A stretch of DNA of 7,347 nt, from the NCBI GenBank assembly GCA_934446285.1, contig CAKSEI010000073.1, positions 1 through 7,347 on the forward strand, read 5' to 3'. This stretch comes from an uncultured Eubacteriales bacterium. Lineage in GTDB: Bacteria > Bacillota > Clostridia > Oscillospirales > CAG-272. A model generated the notes under the pieces. It was not told the origin of the DNA and ran no database searches. It was given only the letters and a program-made list of their open reading frames with translations. The number at the start of each line of letters is the position of its first letter. Within the stretch, counting starts at the first letter, position 1. Positions 1 to 5,949 of the stretch are shown here, one piece after another. Position numbers and translations under genes: made by a program.

Positions 1-735
1 GTGCTCACCCTCTCCGACACCCGCGCTGTGATAGAGGGTCTTGTCATAGACATCTACACGTCAGGCTCCGGCACCCCCGCTTACAAGGCGCGCCGCATAA
101 CGAGAGTAAACCGCTCGGCGGGCACGGTCACCGTTGACGGAGCGGCTCTTACCGCGGCGGACTCTCTCACGGGATTTATCACCGTGCAGAACAGCTACAA
201 CCGCGAGATATGCGGACTCGGCGCAATCTTCGGCTCGGGCACGACTCTTTACGGACTTACTAAAGCGGACAACCCGTGGCTTGAGCCTCTCACGATAGAC
301 GCGGCGGGCGACTTCTCCGACCTTGTCATATCAAAGGGCGTAAAACAGGCTTACGACTACAAAAATTCGAGCATAGACCTCATCATGATGGGTGACGACG
401 CCTTTGATGCTTACCGCAGGTACATGCATGAGAACAACACCATCATGCCCGACAAGCATCAGTTTGTCGGAGGTGCGGTCGGCTACAAGGTGCTCGTAGG
501 CAACCGCGAGGCGGTCATCGTGAACGAGCGCTTCGTTCCCACGGGCGAGGCATGGGGCGTAGACACCTCCGCCTTTACCTTTGAGAGCACCGGATGGGAC
601 TTCGCATCCCAGGACTCCGGCATATTCCAGCTCATGCCCGGCACAAGCGTATACCGCGCGCTGCTCGCCTCCTACGGCAATCTCATGTGCGCAAATCCCG
701 GCGGATGCGTTAAATTCACCGGCTGTGTCGCCTGA
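1..735 (+). CDS. Phage major capsid protein, HK97-fold type (C-terminal part, 5' truncated)
   Basis: This frame is open from the first base and ends at TGA 733-735, giving 244 residues. It would form the icosahedral shell. Two segments match my memory of a major capsid family of Firmicutes phages. One is around residues 63-90, with NREICGLGAIF followed by TLYGL. The other is the C-terminal end, where GWDF, a DSGIFQL stretch, VYRALLASYGNLMCANPGG and a final FTG correspond to the family pattern W-x-W/F...DG-x-L...VY-x-A-L-x-x-Y-x-x-L-x-C-x-x-P-x-G. The middle part has the expected VGYKVLVGN...VNERFVPTG strand region. Family members are usually around 300 residues, so roughly 60-100 N-terminal residues probably lie to the left. 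The GTG at base 1 is probably an internal valine, because no upstream sequence is visible to show a ribosome-binding site. The gene is followed by a terminator-like hairpin. Capsid identity is fairly sure; the exact subfamily is not. Confidence 0.82.
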   Translation: MLTLSDTRAVIEGLVIDIYTSGSGTPAYKARRITRVNRSAGTVTVDGAALTAADSLTGFITVQNSYNREICGLGAIFGSGTTLYGLTKADNPWLEPLTIDAAGDFSDLVISKGVKQAYDYKNSSIDLIMMGDDAFDAYRRYMHENNTIMPDKHQFVGGAVGYKVLVGNREAVIVNERFVPTGEAWGVDTSAFTFESTGWDFASQDSGIFQLMPGTSVYRALLASYGNLMCANPGGCVKFTGCVA

Positions 736-751
736 AGAGGACGGCGTAATG

Positions 752-787
752 TTCCGGAGAACGCAGCGCGTTCTCCGGAATAATTTT
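752..787 (+). terminator. Terminator-like hairpin (attenuator) directly after the capsid gene
   Basis: A perfect 13-bp inverted repeat has arms TTCCGGAGAACGC (752-764) and GCGTTCTCCGGAA (768-780), with a 3-nt AGC loop. It is followed by TAATTTT, so there is a short T run at 784-787. It lies 17 nt after the capsid stop and 20 nt before the next ribosome-binding site. The form fits an intrinsic terminator with a weak U tract. Because genes on the same strand continue immediately and no promoter is visible in the gap, it more likely works as a partial terminator or mRNA-stabilising 3' end that lets capsid mRNA exceed that of the following genes. An RNA processing site is an alternative. Confidence 0.72.
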
Positions 788-807
788 GTACGGCGAAAGG
801 AGAAAAA

Positions 808-1140
808 ATGGATACGGCAAAATTATATGAGAGAATATGCGCTCTTGTCCCCTGCACCCACGCGGAGTTTATCTCATGCGCAGAGTACGCAAGAGACGAG
901 CTGTGCTCTCTTTACGGAGAGAAATACGCAGCCCTCGGTGCTCTTTCTCCGCTTGAGGAGGTGGGCGGCGAATACGGGGTGCGCGACGAATTTGTCCCCG
1001 CTATATTCGACGACATTATGTACCTGCTCACAAAAGATGAGAGGTATAAGACTGATTTTCTCTCGCACGCGGAGAACGCCTACCGAACGGTATGGAGAAA
1101 AAGCTCGCGCGGCAGGAGAATTCACGGGGAGGTGTGGTGA
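808..1140 (+). CDS. Small helical phage protein, probable head-tail connector/head completion protein
   Basis: This ORF encodes 110 residues. ATG at 808 is preceded by AAAGGAG (796-802) at 5-nt spacing, so the start is secure. The sequence looks largely helical. It has an N-terminal helix (residues 1-30), a central GGEYGVRDEFVPAIFDDIMYLLTK segment split by a glycine turn (about 52-76), and a C-terminal helix with YRTVWRKSSRGRR that ends strongly basic. Small acidic-to-basic helical proteins of about 100 residues just after the capsid gene often bind the portal ring in tailed phages (gp6-like and related connectors). The assignment here rests on size, predicted fold and position, not on a recognised motif. 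Its stop codon shares one base with the next start, so the two are likely translationally coupled. A scaffold or decoration role cannot be excluded. Confidence 0.5.
   Translation: MDTAKLYERICALVPCTHAEFISCAEYARDELCSLYGEKYAALGALSPLEEVGGEYGVRDEFVPAIFDDIMYLLTKDERYKTDFLSHAENAYRTVWRKSSRGRRIHGEVW
1126..1134 (+). promoter_or_regulatory. Ribosome-binding site that sets the adaptor gene start at 1140
   Basis: GGGGAGGTG lies 5 nt before ATG 1140 and inside the end of the preceding gene. It decides for 1140 over the in-frame upstream ATG at 1092, which would add 16 residues (MEKKLARQENSRGGVV), deepen the overlap with the preceding gene and has no comparable site. Confidence 0.75.
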
Positions 1141-1739
1141 TGTTCAGAGGAAGTATGACGGCAAAAAAGCTTATAAGCCTTGCGCGCGATGCGTGCGACA
1201 TAAGCCCCGCAGCCGATGACGAATACTATCTCTTCTGGCTGTCGTCGCTCGAGAGTGCGCTCTATACGGGCGTGATAAAGAGTACGGCATCGGACAGCCT
1301 GCCGCTCGCAGACGGCATCTTTGACCCCGCCGGTGCGCAGACGGGCGGTGAGGCGGTAAGGGCGTGCGACGTAAGGCGCGTTTTCGCAGGCTCAAGGGAG
1401 CTTACCCGCACGGACGCGGAGGGGGCTGCCGCCTGTCCCGATATGCCCTGCTTCTACGAGAGCGGAGGTAAGATACGGGTACGGACACCCTACTTCTCGG
1501 GAGAGAGCGTGACCGCGGTCTTTGCCGAGCGTCCCAAGAGAAAAACGGCGGAAAACATGGAAACGGAATACGCTGCTCTGCCCGACGAATTTCTCCCCAT
1601 GGCACTCGACTATCTCTGCGGATGTGCATATGCGCTCGCGGGCGAGGACATACGCAGCGACAACTGCTTTACGCGATACAATGCGTCGCTCGACGACTTT
1701 ACCGCGTGGCTGAAAGGAGTAAAAGGTGAAAATAATTGA
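1140..1739 (+). CDS. Probable phage adaptor (head-tail connector) protein
   Basis: The product is 199 residues, starting at the ATG that overlaps the previous TGA by one base. The N-terminal part (about 8-45) is helical, MTAKKLISLARDACDI followed by FWLSSLESALY. The middle (about 55-130) is probably beta-rich, including a KIRVRTPYF strand. The C-terminal part (about 146-193) is helical, with LPDEFLPMALDYLCGCAYALAGED followed by a second helix containing F-x-x-W. An LPD-x-x-x-x-A-L-x-x-Y-x-x-x-x-A-Y pattern near the C terminus is typical of T7 gp11-like and P22 gp4-like adaptors, which form a ring beneath the portal and hold the nozzle. That resemblance, with a portal gene next door and a nozzle gene after it, supports the call. 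No catalytic residues are expected. It overlaps the portal start by 14 nt. Another head-completion protein is the main alternative. Confidence 0.55.
   Translation: MFRGSMTAKKLISLARDACDISPAADDEYYLFWLSSLESALYTGVIKSTASDSLPLADGIFDPAGAQTGGEAVRACDVRRVFAGSRELTRTDAEGAAACPDMPCFYESGGKIRVRTPYFSGESVTAVFAERPKRKTAENMETEYAALPDEFLPMALDYLCGCAYALAGEDIRSDNCFTRYNASLDDFTAWLKGVKGENN
1713..1719 (+). promoter_or_regulatory. Ribosome-binding site for the GTG-started portal gene
   Basis: AAAGGAG sits 6 nt before GTG 1726, within the coding sequence of the preceding gene. It supports a non-AUG start for the portal, whose N terminus would read MKIIDRVKKLF. The GTG may moderate portal output relative to its neighbours. 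Confidence 0.7.
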
Positions 1740-3597
1740 CAGGGTAAAAAAGCTCTTTGCGCATGAGAATGAGCGCCTGCCCGAAAATGAGGATATAGTG
1801 AGGGAGGTTATCTGTGAGCTTGAGCGCAGACGGAACGAGCGTATGCCGTTTGAGCTTGCATGGCGGCTGAACGCCGCATTTTTAGCGGGCGACCAGTTCT
1901 GCGAGATTGATCCGTCCTCGCGCCGCTTAGAGAACAGTCTGCCCGAATACGACTACGAGGAGCGCGGGGTATACAACCGCATCTCTCCCCTGCTTGACGC
2001 GCGGCTCGCAAATCTCAAGGACGTGAGCTTCGCCATGTCCGTGCGTGCGGCAACCGACGAGGCAGACGACATAGCGCGGGCTCAGGTGAGCCGTGCTCTT
2101 ATCGAGAACGCGTACAACTCGGGCGACTTTGAGATGAAGAAAAATTCGCTCATCGGTTGGGCGGAGCTTACGGGCAGCTCTTTTCTGCTATCCTGCTGGG
2201 ACAAAAAGGGCGGCAGACTGCTCAGCCGCACGGAAAAAGGCGAGGACGGAGTGCGCGAGGGAGCGCTCGCCTACACGCTGCTCACTCCGTATGAGGTTTT
2301 TCCCGAGGACCTCTACCGCTCGGATATCGGCGAGCAGGGCTCGGTAATACTCGAGCAGATACTTCCCGCACGGCAGATACGCGAGCTTTACGGTGTTCAC
2401 GCCGAGGGACGCGAGATAGAGTGCCCCGCTTTGCGCGGAGGGACGCGCGGGACGGTCACGCGCCGCGACTGCGAGAAGGTGATAACCTATATGTCCGCCC
2501 CCTCGCAGACCTCCCCGGACGGACTGCTCATACAGATTGCCGCGGGCGAGATTGTCTATAACGGACCTCTTCCCGAGGGGATAATACCCATAACCGTATT
2601 CCGCAGCAGGGAGGTGAGCGGTCAGTTCTTCGGACGCAGCGTTATAGAGGAGCTGATACCTCTGCAGCGGGCATACAACGGCTGTAAAAATAAAATCCAC
2701 GACTATATATGCACCTTAGCGGGCAATTCCCTGCTCGTCGAGGAGGGCAGCGTAGACCTTGAGGAGATGGAGCGCAGCGGCACAGCCCCGGGCGTTCCCG
2801 TAGTATATAAAAAGGGCTATAATCCGCCCGTGCCCATGACGCACGAGAGCCTGCCGCCGCAGGTATATACCGAATGCGAACAGCTCGCTCGCGATATGGA
2901 ATACGTCGCGGGCGTATCGCAGCTCATGGTCATAGGCTCCACGGGAGTCGGCACTATGTCGGGCACAGCTATCAGCAGTCTGCGCGAGATAGACTCGACG
3001 CGCCTTGCACTCTGCGCCGAGAATATGCGTCAGGGTGCGGCGGCAACAGCCAAGCTGTGGCTGAAGATATACAAAGCCCACTGCCCGGGTGCTCTTGCCC
3101 TTGCCGTCGCGGGAGAGGGCAAGAGCGCTCAGGTGCTCACGTGGTGTGCGCAGGACATAAACTCATTTGACGTTTACTTTGAGAACGAAAACGAGCTGCG
3201 TATGACGGACGCTGAGCGCAGAGAGTCATTTGTCACCGCATATAAGCTCGGTATCTTCAATCAGAGTGACGGCAGCGTTCCCGCAGCCGTGCGCGCAAAG
3301 GCGGCGAAGATAATGCGCGTGGGTGACCTCGGCGGTATGCCCGACGAAAACGAGCTGCAGAGAGAGCGCGCGGAGAGAGAAAACACCGTTTTTGAGCGCA
3401 CGCGCGATATCGGCGGCATAGGAGAGTTCGACGACGATGAGATACACATATCCGTTCACCGCGCGTATGCACTCGGCGTGGGCTATGAGGCACTCTGCCG
3501 CGAGCGCCCGGAGACGGCGGAGCTTTTCGCCGCACACATACGCGCACACGAGCAAAGGAGGGCGGAAAATGTTCAAGAAGCCGAAATGCCGCTCTGA
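1726..3597 (+). CDS. Phage portal protein (P22/podovirus type)
   Basis: The product is 623 residues. Twelve copies would form the ring at one capsid vertex through which DNA is packaged and released. Recognisable parts in order are an N-terminal helical segment with RRRNERMPFELAWRLNAAFLAGDQ (about 34-57) and YNRISPLLDARLANLKDV (83-100). Next comes a beta-rich segment with LTPYEVFPED (186-195), then PITVFRSREVSGQFFGRSVIEELIPLQRAYN (288-318), the most typical portal stretch, leading into the long clip/stem helices. SGTAISSLREID (412-423), LGIFNQSDG (508-516) and IMRVGDLGG (529-537) follow. The end has IHISVHRAYALGVGYEAL and FAAHIRAHEQ (573-610), resembling histidine-containing C-terminal repeats seen in many Firmicutes portals. 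It is somewhat shorter than P22 gp1 (about 725 residues). It overlaps the adaptor gene by 14 nt and the nozzle gene by 29 nt. Its place downstream of the capsid gene is unusual. Confidence 0.88.
   Translation: MKIIDRVKKLFAHENERLPENEDIVREVICELERRRNERMPFELAWRLNAAFLAGDQFCEIDPSSRRLENSLPEYDYEERGVYNRISPLLDARLANLKDVSFAMSVRAATDEADDIARAQVSRALIENAYNSGDFEMKKNSLIGWAELTGSSFLLSCWDKKGGRLLSRTEKGEDGVREGALAYTLLTPYEVFPEDLYRSDIGEQGSVILEQILPARQIRELYGVHAEGREIECPALRGGTRGTVTRRDCEKVITYMSAPSQTSPDGLLIQIAAGEIVYNGPLPEGIIPITVFRSREVSGQFFGRSVIEELIPLQRAYNGCKNKIHDYICTLAGNSLLVEEGSVDLEEMERSGTAPGVPVVYKKGYNPPVPMTHESLPPQVYTECEQLARDMEYVAGVSQLMVIGSTGVGTMSGTAISSLREIDSTRLALCAENMRQGAAATAKLWLKIYKAHCPGALALAVAGEGKSAQVLTWCAQDINSFDVYFENENELRMTDAERRESFVTAYKLGIFNQSDGSVPAAVRAKAAKIMRVGDLGGMPDENELQRERAERENTVFERTRDIGGIGEFDDDEIHISVHRAYALGVGYEALCRERPETAELFAAHIRAHEQRRAENVQEAEMPL
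3554..3560 (+). promoter_or_regulatory. Ribosome-binding site that sets the nozzle gene start at 3569
   Basis: AAAGGAG, followed by GGCGG, lies 8 nt before ATG 3569. It decides for that start over the far-upstream in-frame ATG at 3437. The extra 44 residues from 3437 are arginine/serine/histidine-rich and have the look of out-of-frame reading of the portal gene. Confidence 0.78.
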
Positions 3598-5035
3598 AAC
3601 GACAAAACGCGTATACAAAAGCGCTTTCTCGGGCATAAACCGCTCATCTGCGCGCGAGACGGGTGCGCTCTCGGAGCTGCTCGGCGGTATGCCGTCGCGC
3701 GACGGGACGCTGCGCCCTCTGCCCTCTTGGCAGAGCGTGTACGAATACCCCGCGGCTTTTTATCCGCAGTCGATTTCCTGCTGTGAGAAGAATATAGTCA
3801 CATTCGGCAGGGTGCTCGAAATGTCGGGAGATAAGCTTGAGCAGACGGACAAGATAAATTTCATTATCAGAACTCCATCGGGGCAGACGCGCACGGGCGG
3901 TGAGCTTACCTACCGCTCGGACGGGGACGAGAGCAGGATACCGTCCGACTACAATTTTCCGCGCAGCATTGTACAGTACAATGTCTATTCGAGCGGAGGC
4001 AGCCTGTACGACGCGGTCGGCGGCAGGTACGACAGACGCATTCTCGTTTTCCCCGACAGGGTGTATTTCGACGCGGACGCGCAGGACGGATTTGAGATAA
4101 AAAAGCTCGATAAGGCTACACCCGCTCTCAACTACGCGGCGGTGCACGCGGCGCGGCTCTTCGGATGCGACGACACGCGCATTTACGCGAGCGCCTATAA
4201 TGACCCCGCCGACTGGGACGTTGACACGGCGGAGGATATCGGCGCGTCGAACGCGTGGGTGTGCCCCACCGGCTCGGACAGCAGAGCGGGCGGAGCACTC
4301 ACCGCAATATGCTCTTGCTCGGGCGGCATCGTCGCCTTTAAGGAGGACAGCGGATATATCATATCCGGCACGCGAAACCCCTTTTCCATGCGCTCCTCCT
4401 CGTCCATGGGTGCGCTTGACTTCAGGTGCGCGGTCAGGGTCGGGGACAATATCTGCTTTGCATGCAGAGAGGGTGTCGGTATCTTTAACGGCACGTCCGT
4501 CAAGCGTATCGACGCTCCGCTCGCCCTTGACGGCATATCGTCTGCCGTATGCGCGGGGTGCGGCGATTTCTTCTACATGCTGACGGGCGGGACAATCTAC
4601 GTCTACGACACGGTGAGAGGCATATGGGGCTCGCTCACGCCGCCAGACTACGGTCAGACGGTAGATATGGCGGGCGCGCCCGACGGTCTTTATTGCCTTT
4701 GCTCGAAGAACAAGTCGGACAGCCGGCTTTTCAGGCTTGCGGGCGCGGCGGGGGACTGGCATATGCAGACCTCTCCTCTGTCCGTCGACGGGCTTGACGA
4801 AAAGCGCAACTGCACGGTCAGGCTCGAATGCGAGCTGAGTGACGGAGCCGGCGTCTCGGCTTTTCTCTGCGGACAGGGAGAGGAAAAAATCCCGCTCTTC
4901 TCGCGCACGGGCGGCGGGCGGCAGGTGCTATCCGCCACGGTGAGAGGCGGTGCAAGGTACGCGCGAAGTCTGCGGTGCGAATGCACGGGGGACGCCGTGC
5001 TGCGCGCCTTTGAAATCAAAACACGGGAGGTATAG
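3569..5035 (+). CDS. Phage tail nozzle / packaged-DNA stabilisation protein (beta-propeller-like)
   Basis: The product is 488 residues. It probably forms the nozzle below the adaptor, closing the packaged capsid and guiding DNA out, as T7 gp12 and P22 gp10 do. Evidence is the segment VHAARLFGCDDTRIYASAYNDPADWD (192-216), which matches the family pattern R-L-x-G-C...I-Y-x-S-x-x-x-D-P-x-x-W. It is followed by repeated beta strands: SGGIVAFKEDSGYIISG (251-267), GDNICFACREGVGIFNGTS (292-310), GDFFYMLTGGTIYVYDTVRGIWG (332-354) and DGLYCLCSK...RLFRLAG (372-392). The recurring sensor-like blades (value, G, I-Y-V-Y-D, W) fit a propeller. The first 50 residues are basic and probably unstructured. The protein has 18 cysteines, with C-x-C pairs at 248/250, 376/378 and 470/472 and C-x-x-C pairs at 296/299 and 328/331, which is many for a virion protein. 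The start overlaps the portal gene by 29 nt. Confidence 0.75.
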   Translation: MFKKPKCRSETTKRVYKSAFSGINRSSARETGALSELLGGMPSRDGTLRPLPSWQSVYEYPAAFYPQSISCCEKNIVTFGRVLEMSGDKLEQTDKINFIIRTPSGQTRTGGELTYRSDGDESRIPSDYNFPRSIVQYNVYSSGGSLYDAVGGRYDRRILVFPDRVYFDADAQDGFEIKKLDKATPALNYAAVHAARLFGCDDTRIYASAYNDPADWDVDTAEDIGASNAWVCPTGSDSRAGGALTAICSCSGGIVAFKEDSGYIISGTRNPFSMRSSSSMGALDFRCAVRVGDNICFACREGVGIFNGTSVKRIDAPLALDGISSAVCAGCGDFFYMLTGGTIYVYDTVRGIWGSLTPPDYGQTVDMAGAPDGLYCLCSKNKSDSRLFRLAGAAGDWHMQTSPLSVDGLDEKRNCTVRLECELSDGAGVSAFLCGQGEEKIPLFSRTGGGRQVLSATVRGGARYARSLRCECTGDAVLRAFEIKTREV

Positions 5036-5037
5036 AA

Positions 5038-5232
5038 ATGTTTGAAAACGACGAAGACATAATAAAGCGTCTCGGGATGCTCGAGGATGCACTCGACCTT
5101 GCCGACAGAATCAAGGTCGAAAACTGCGGCTCTCTGCCGCTGAAGCTCAGCTTTTCGGACGGGAAACTTTTTGTGCATTGCTGCGGCAAAAAGTATTCCG
5201 TCGGCATTACGGAGGTACAGAATGGCTTATGA
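5038..5232 (+). CDS. Small phage protein of unknown function (64 aa)
   Basis: This ORF encodes 64 residues. ATG 5038 lies 2 nt after the nozzle stop, with GGGAGG (5025-5030) at 7-nt spacing. I do not recognise it. Residues 1-28 form a likely acidic amphipathic helix (DEDIIKRLGMLEDALDLADRI). After a GSLP turn there are two or three short strands (LKLSFSDGKLFVHCCGKKYSVGI). The three cysteines are at 30, 48 and 49. Its end overlaps the next gene by 11 nt. Tight packing and good ribosome-binding sites on both sides argue that it is real. A small accessory virion protein or a chaperone for a neighbouring virion protein is possible but unsupported by motif. Confidence 0.68.
   Translation: MFENDEDIIKRLGMLEDALDLADRIKVENCGSLPLKLSFSDGKLFVHCCGKKYSVGITEVQNGL
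5211..5215 (+). promoter_or_regulatory. Ribosome-binding site that sets the start at 5222
   Basis: GGAGG lies 6 nt before ATG 5222, inside the 64-aa gene. It selects 5222 over an in-frame ATG at 5171, whose extra 17 residues would be a shadow reading of the preceding gene. Confidence 0.72.
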
Positions 5233-5776
5233 TATCTACAAGAACATAGCGGCGCTCATTGAGCGCGCGCAGAACGAAAGCTCGCGGCGCACCGCGCGCT
5301 CCGTCGTCTCGGGCAATAACAGCCTTTACCGCTCGACCTACAGGGACGCGGCGGAAAACGTAAAGAAAACGGCGGACGAGATACGCTCGGGCACGTACTA
5401 TAACGACGGAGGAGCACGCGCCATACGCGAGAGCTACCGCGAATATGCGGGTACGGCGGCGGGACACGGTGCGGCGGAGAATGCCGCCTCGACGGGCGGA
5501 GAAATGTCAAGCTATGCAGCGGCTCAGGCTAACCGCTCTGCGCGCGCCATGCTGAACGCGGGCGAGGAGGCGATACGCGAATACGCACTGCAAAAGGAAA
5601 AGAACCTGCTCGCGGCGGACGAAAATCTGCTGAACGCAGGCAAAAATCTGGCAAGCGCCGTCACCTCAAACGAGGATAATGTCGTAGAGCTTGCAAAGAG
5701 CGAGGACGGCATAAGGAATACGGCTTTAAAGGAATTGCTCAGTCTTTACGGCATAGAGCTTAAGAAAAAAGCCTGA
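5222..5776 (+). CDS. Alanine-rich helical virion protein, possible internal/ejection protein
   Basis: The product is 184 residues, beginning MAYDIYKNIAALIERAQ. It is rich in Ala, Glu, Arg and Asn and predicted almost entirely helical. A glycine-containing break with TGGEMSSYAAAQANRSAR lies at about 97-114, and a long helix or coiled coil continues to about 155. I see no signal peptide or membrane segment. Small Ala-rich helical proteins placed after the nozzle gene are typical of podovirus proteins carried in the capsid and ejected with the DNA (for example T7 gp14 and P22 gp7, each about 200 residues). The TGG...SSYA element recalls a motif I have seen in virion proteins of Firmicutes phages, but I cannot confirm homology. 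It is the last gene before a strong terminator, which marks it as the end of this transcription unit. Another tail-associated role is possible. Confidence 0.6.
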   Translation: MAYDIYKNIAALIERAQNESSRRTARSVVSGNNSLYRSTYRDAAENVKKTADEIRSGTYYNDGGARAIRESYREYAGTAAGHGAAENAASTGGEMSSYAAAQANRSARAMLNAGEEAIREYALQKEKNLLAADENLLNAGKNLASAVTSNEDNVVELAKSEDGIRNTALKELLSLYGIELKKKA

Positions 5777-5777
5777 C

Positions 5778-5834
5778 CCGATATGCGGGATACTCGCGTA
5801 AGAGAGTATCCCGCATATTATCGGCTGAGTTTTT
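5778..5834 (+). terminator. Strong terminator-like hairpin ending the virion operon
   Basis: A perfect 15-bp inverted repeat has arms ATATGCGGGATACTC (5781-5795) and GAGTATCCCGCATAT (5804-5818) with an 8-nt loop. It can be extended at its base by CCG/CGG (5778-5780 with 5822-5824), leaving TAT (5819-5821) bulged. A T run follows at 5830-5834, a few bases after the stem instead of directly against it. It starts 4 nt after the stop of the last virion gene. The stem is symmetrical enough to work on the opposite strand too, although no converging gene is visible here. Confidence 0.78.
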
Positions 5835-5885
5835 CGAGGCGCTTGCGGGAACGGACAAAAATACTTTTATCCTTTTAATTATATC

Positions 5886-5914
5886 TTGAATATTATGGAA
5901 ATATATGGTACAAT
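5886..5914 (+). promoter_or_regulatory. Extended -10 promoter for the lipoprotein genes
   Basis: A -35 box TTGAAT (5886-5891) and a -10 box TACAAT (5909-5914) are separated by exactly 17 nt, with TG at 5906-5907 giving the extended -10 form TGGTACAAT. The surroundings are AT-rich. Initiation would be expected near 5921, leaving a leader of about 30 nt before the GGGGGA ribosome-binding site (5938-5943). It follows the sigma-70/sigma-A consensus, so a housekeeping RNA polymerase of the host could read it. Confidence 0.7.
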
Positions 5915-5923
5915 GTGCATATA
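5902..5923. promoter_or_regulatory. Possible operator palindrome over the -10 box
   Basis: TATATG (5902-5907) and CATATA (5918-5923) form an inverted repeat with a 10-nt gap, centred on the -10 box. The position would suit a repressor. The arms are short and AT-rich, so chance is a real alternative. Confidence 0.25.
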
Positions 5924-5949
5924 ATTACCGTATATTCGGGGGAACTGAA

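Noticed and set aside
581..1219. A 212-codon + strand frame spanning the capsid end, the hairpin and the 110-aa gene
   Set aside because: It crosses three well-supported elements out of frame, lacks a ribosome-binding site, and is rich in Arg, Ser, Pro and Thr as shadow frames are.
3644..4762. A 372-codon open frame on the - strand inside the nozzle gene, with further long - strand frames at 2188-2700, 2716-3081 and 3226-3636
   Set aside because: The + strand genes here have strong ribosome-binding sites and recognisable families. GC-rich coding DNA commonly leaves long open antisense frames. The predicted products are Arg/Val/Ala-rich with no recognisable pattern.
5843..5871. A second promoter, TTGCGG with a TTTTAT -10 box
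   Set aside because: Both boxes are poor matches, and the promoter at 5886-5914 is clearly better.
5905..5949. Upstream ATG at 5905 as the lipoprotein start
   Set aside because: It lies within the promoter, between the -35 and -10 boxes, and would put a polar stretch before the signal peptide. ATG 5950 has a ribosome-binding site and gives a normal lipoprotein signal.
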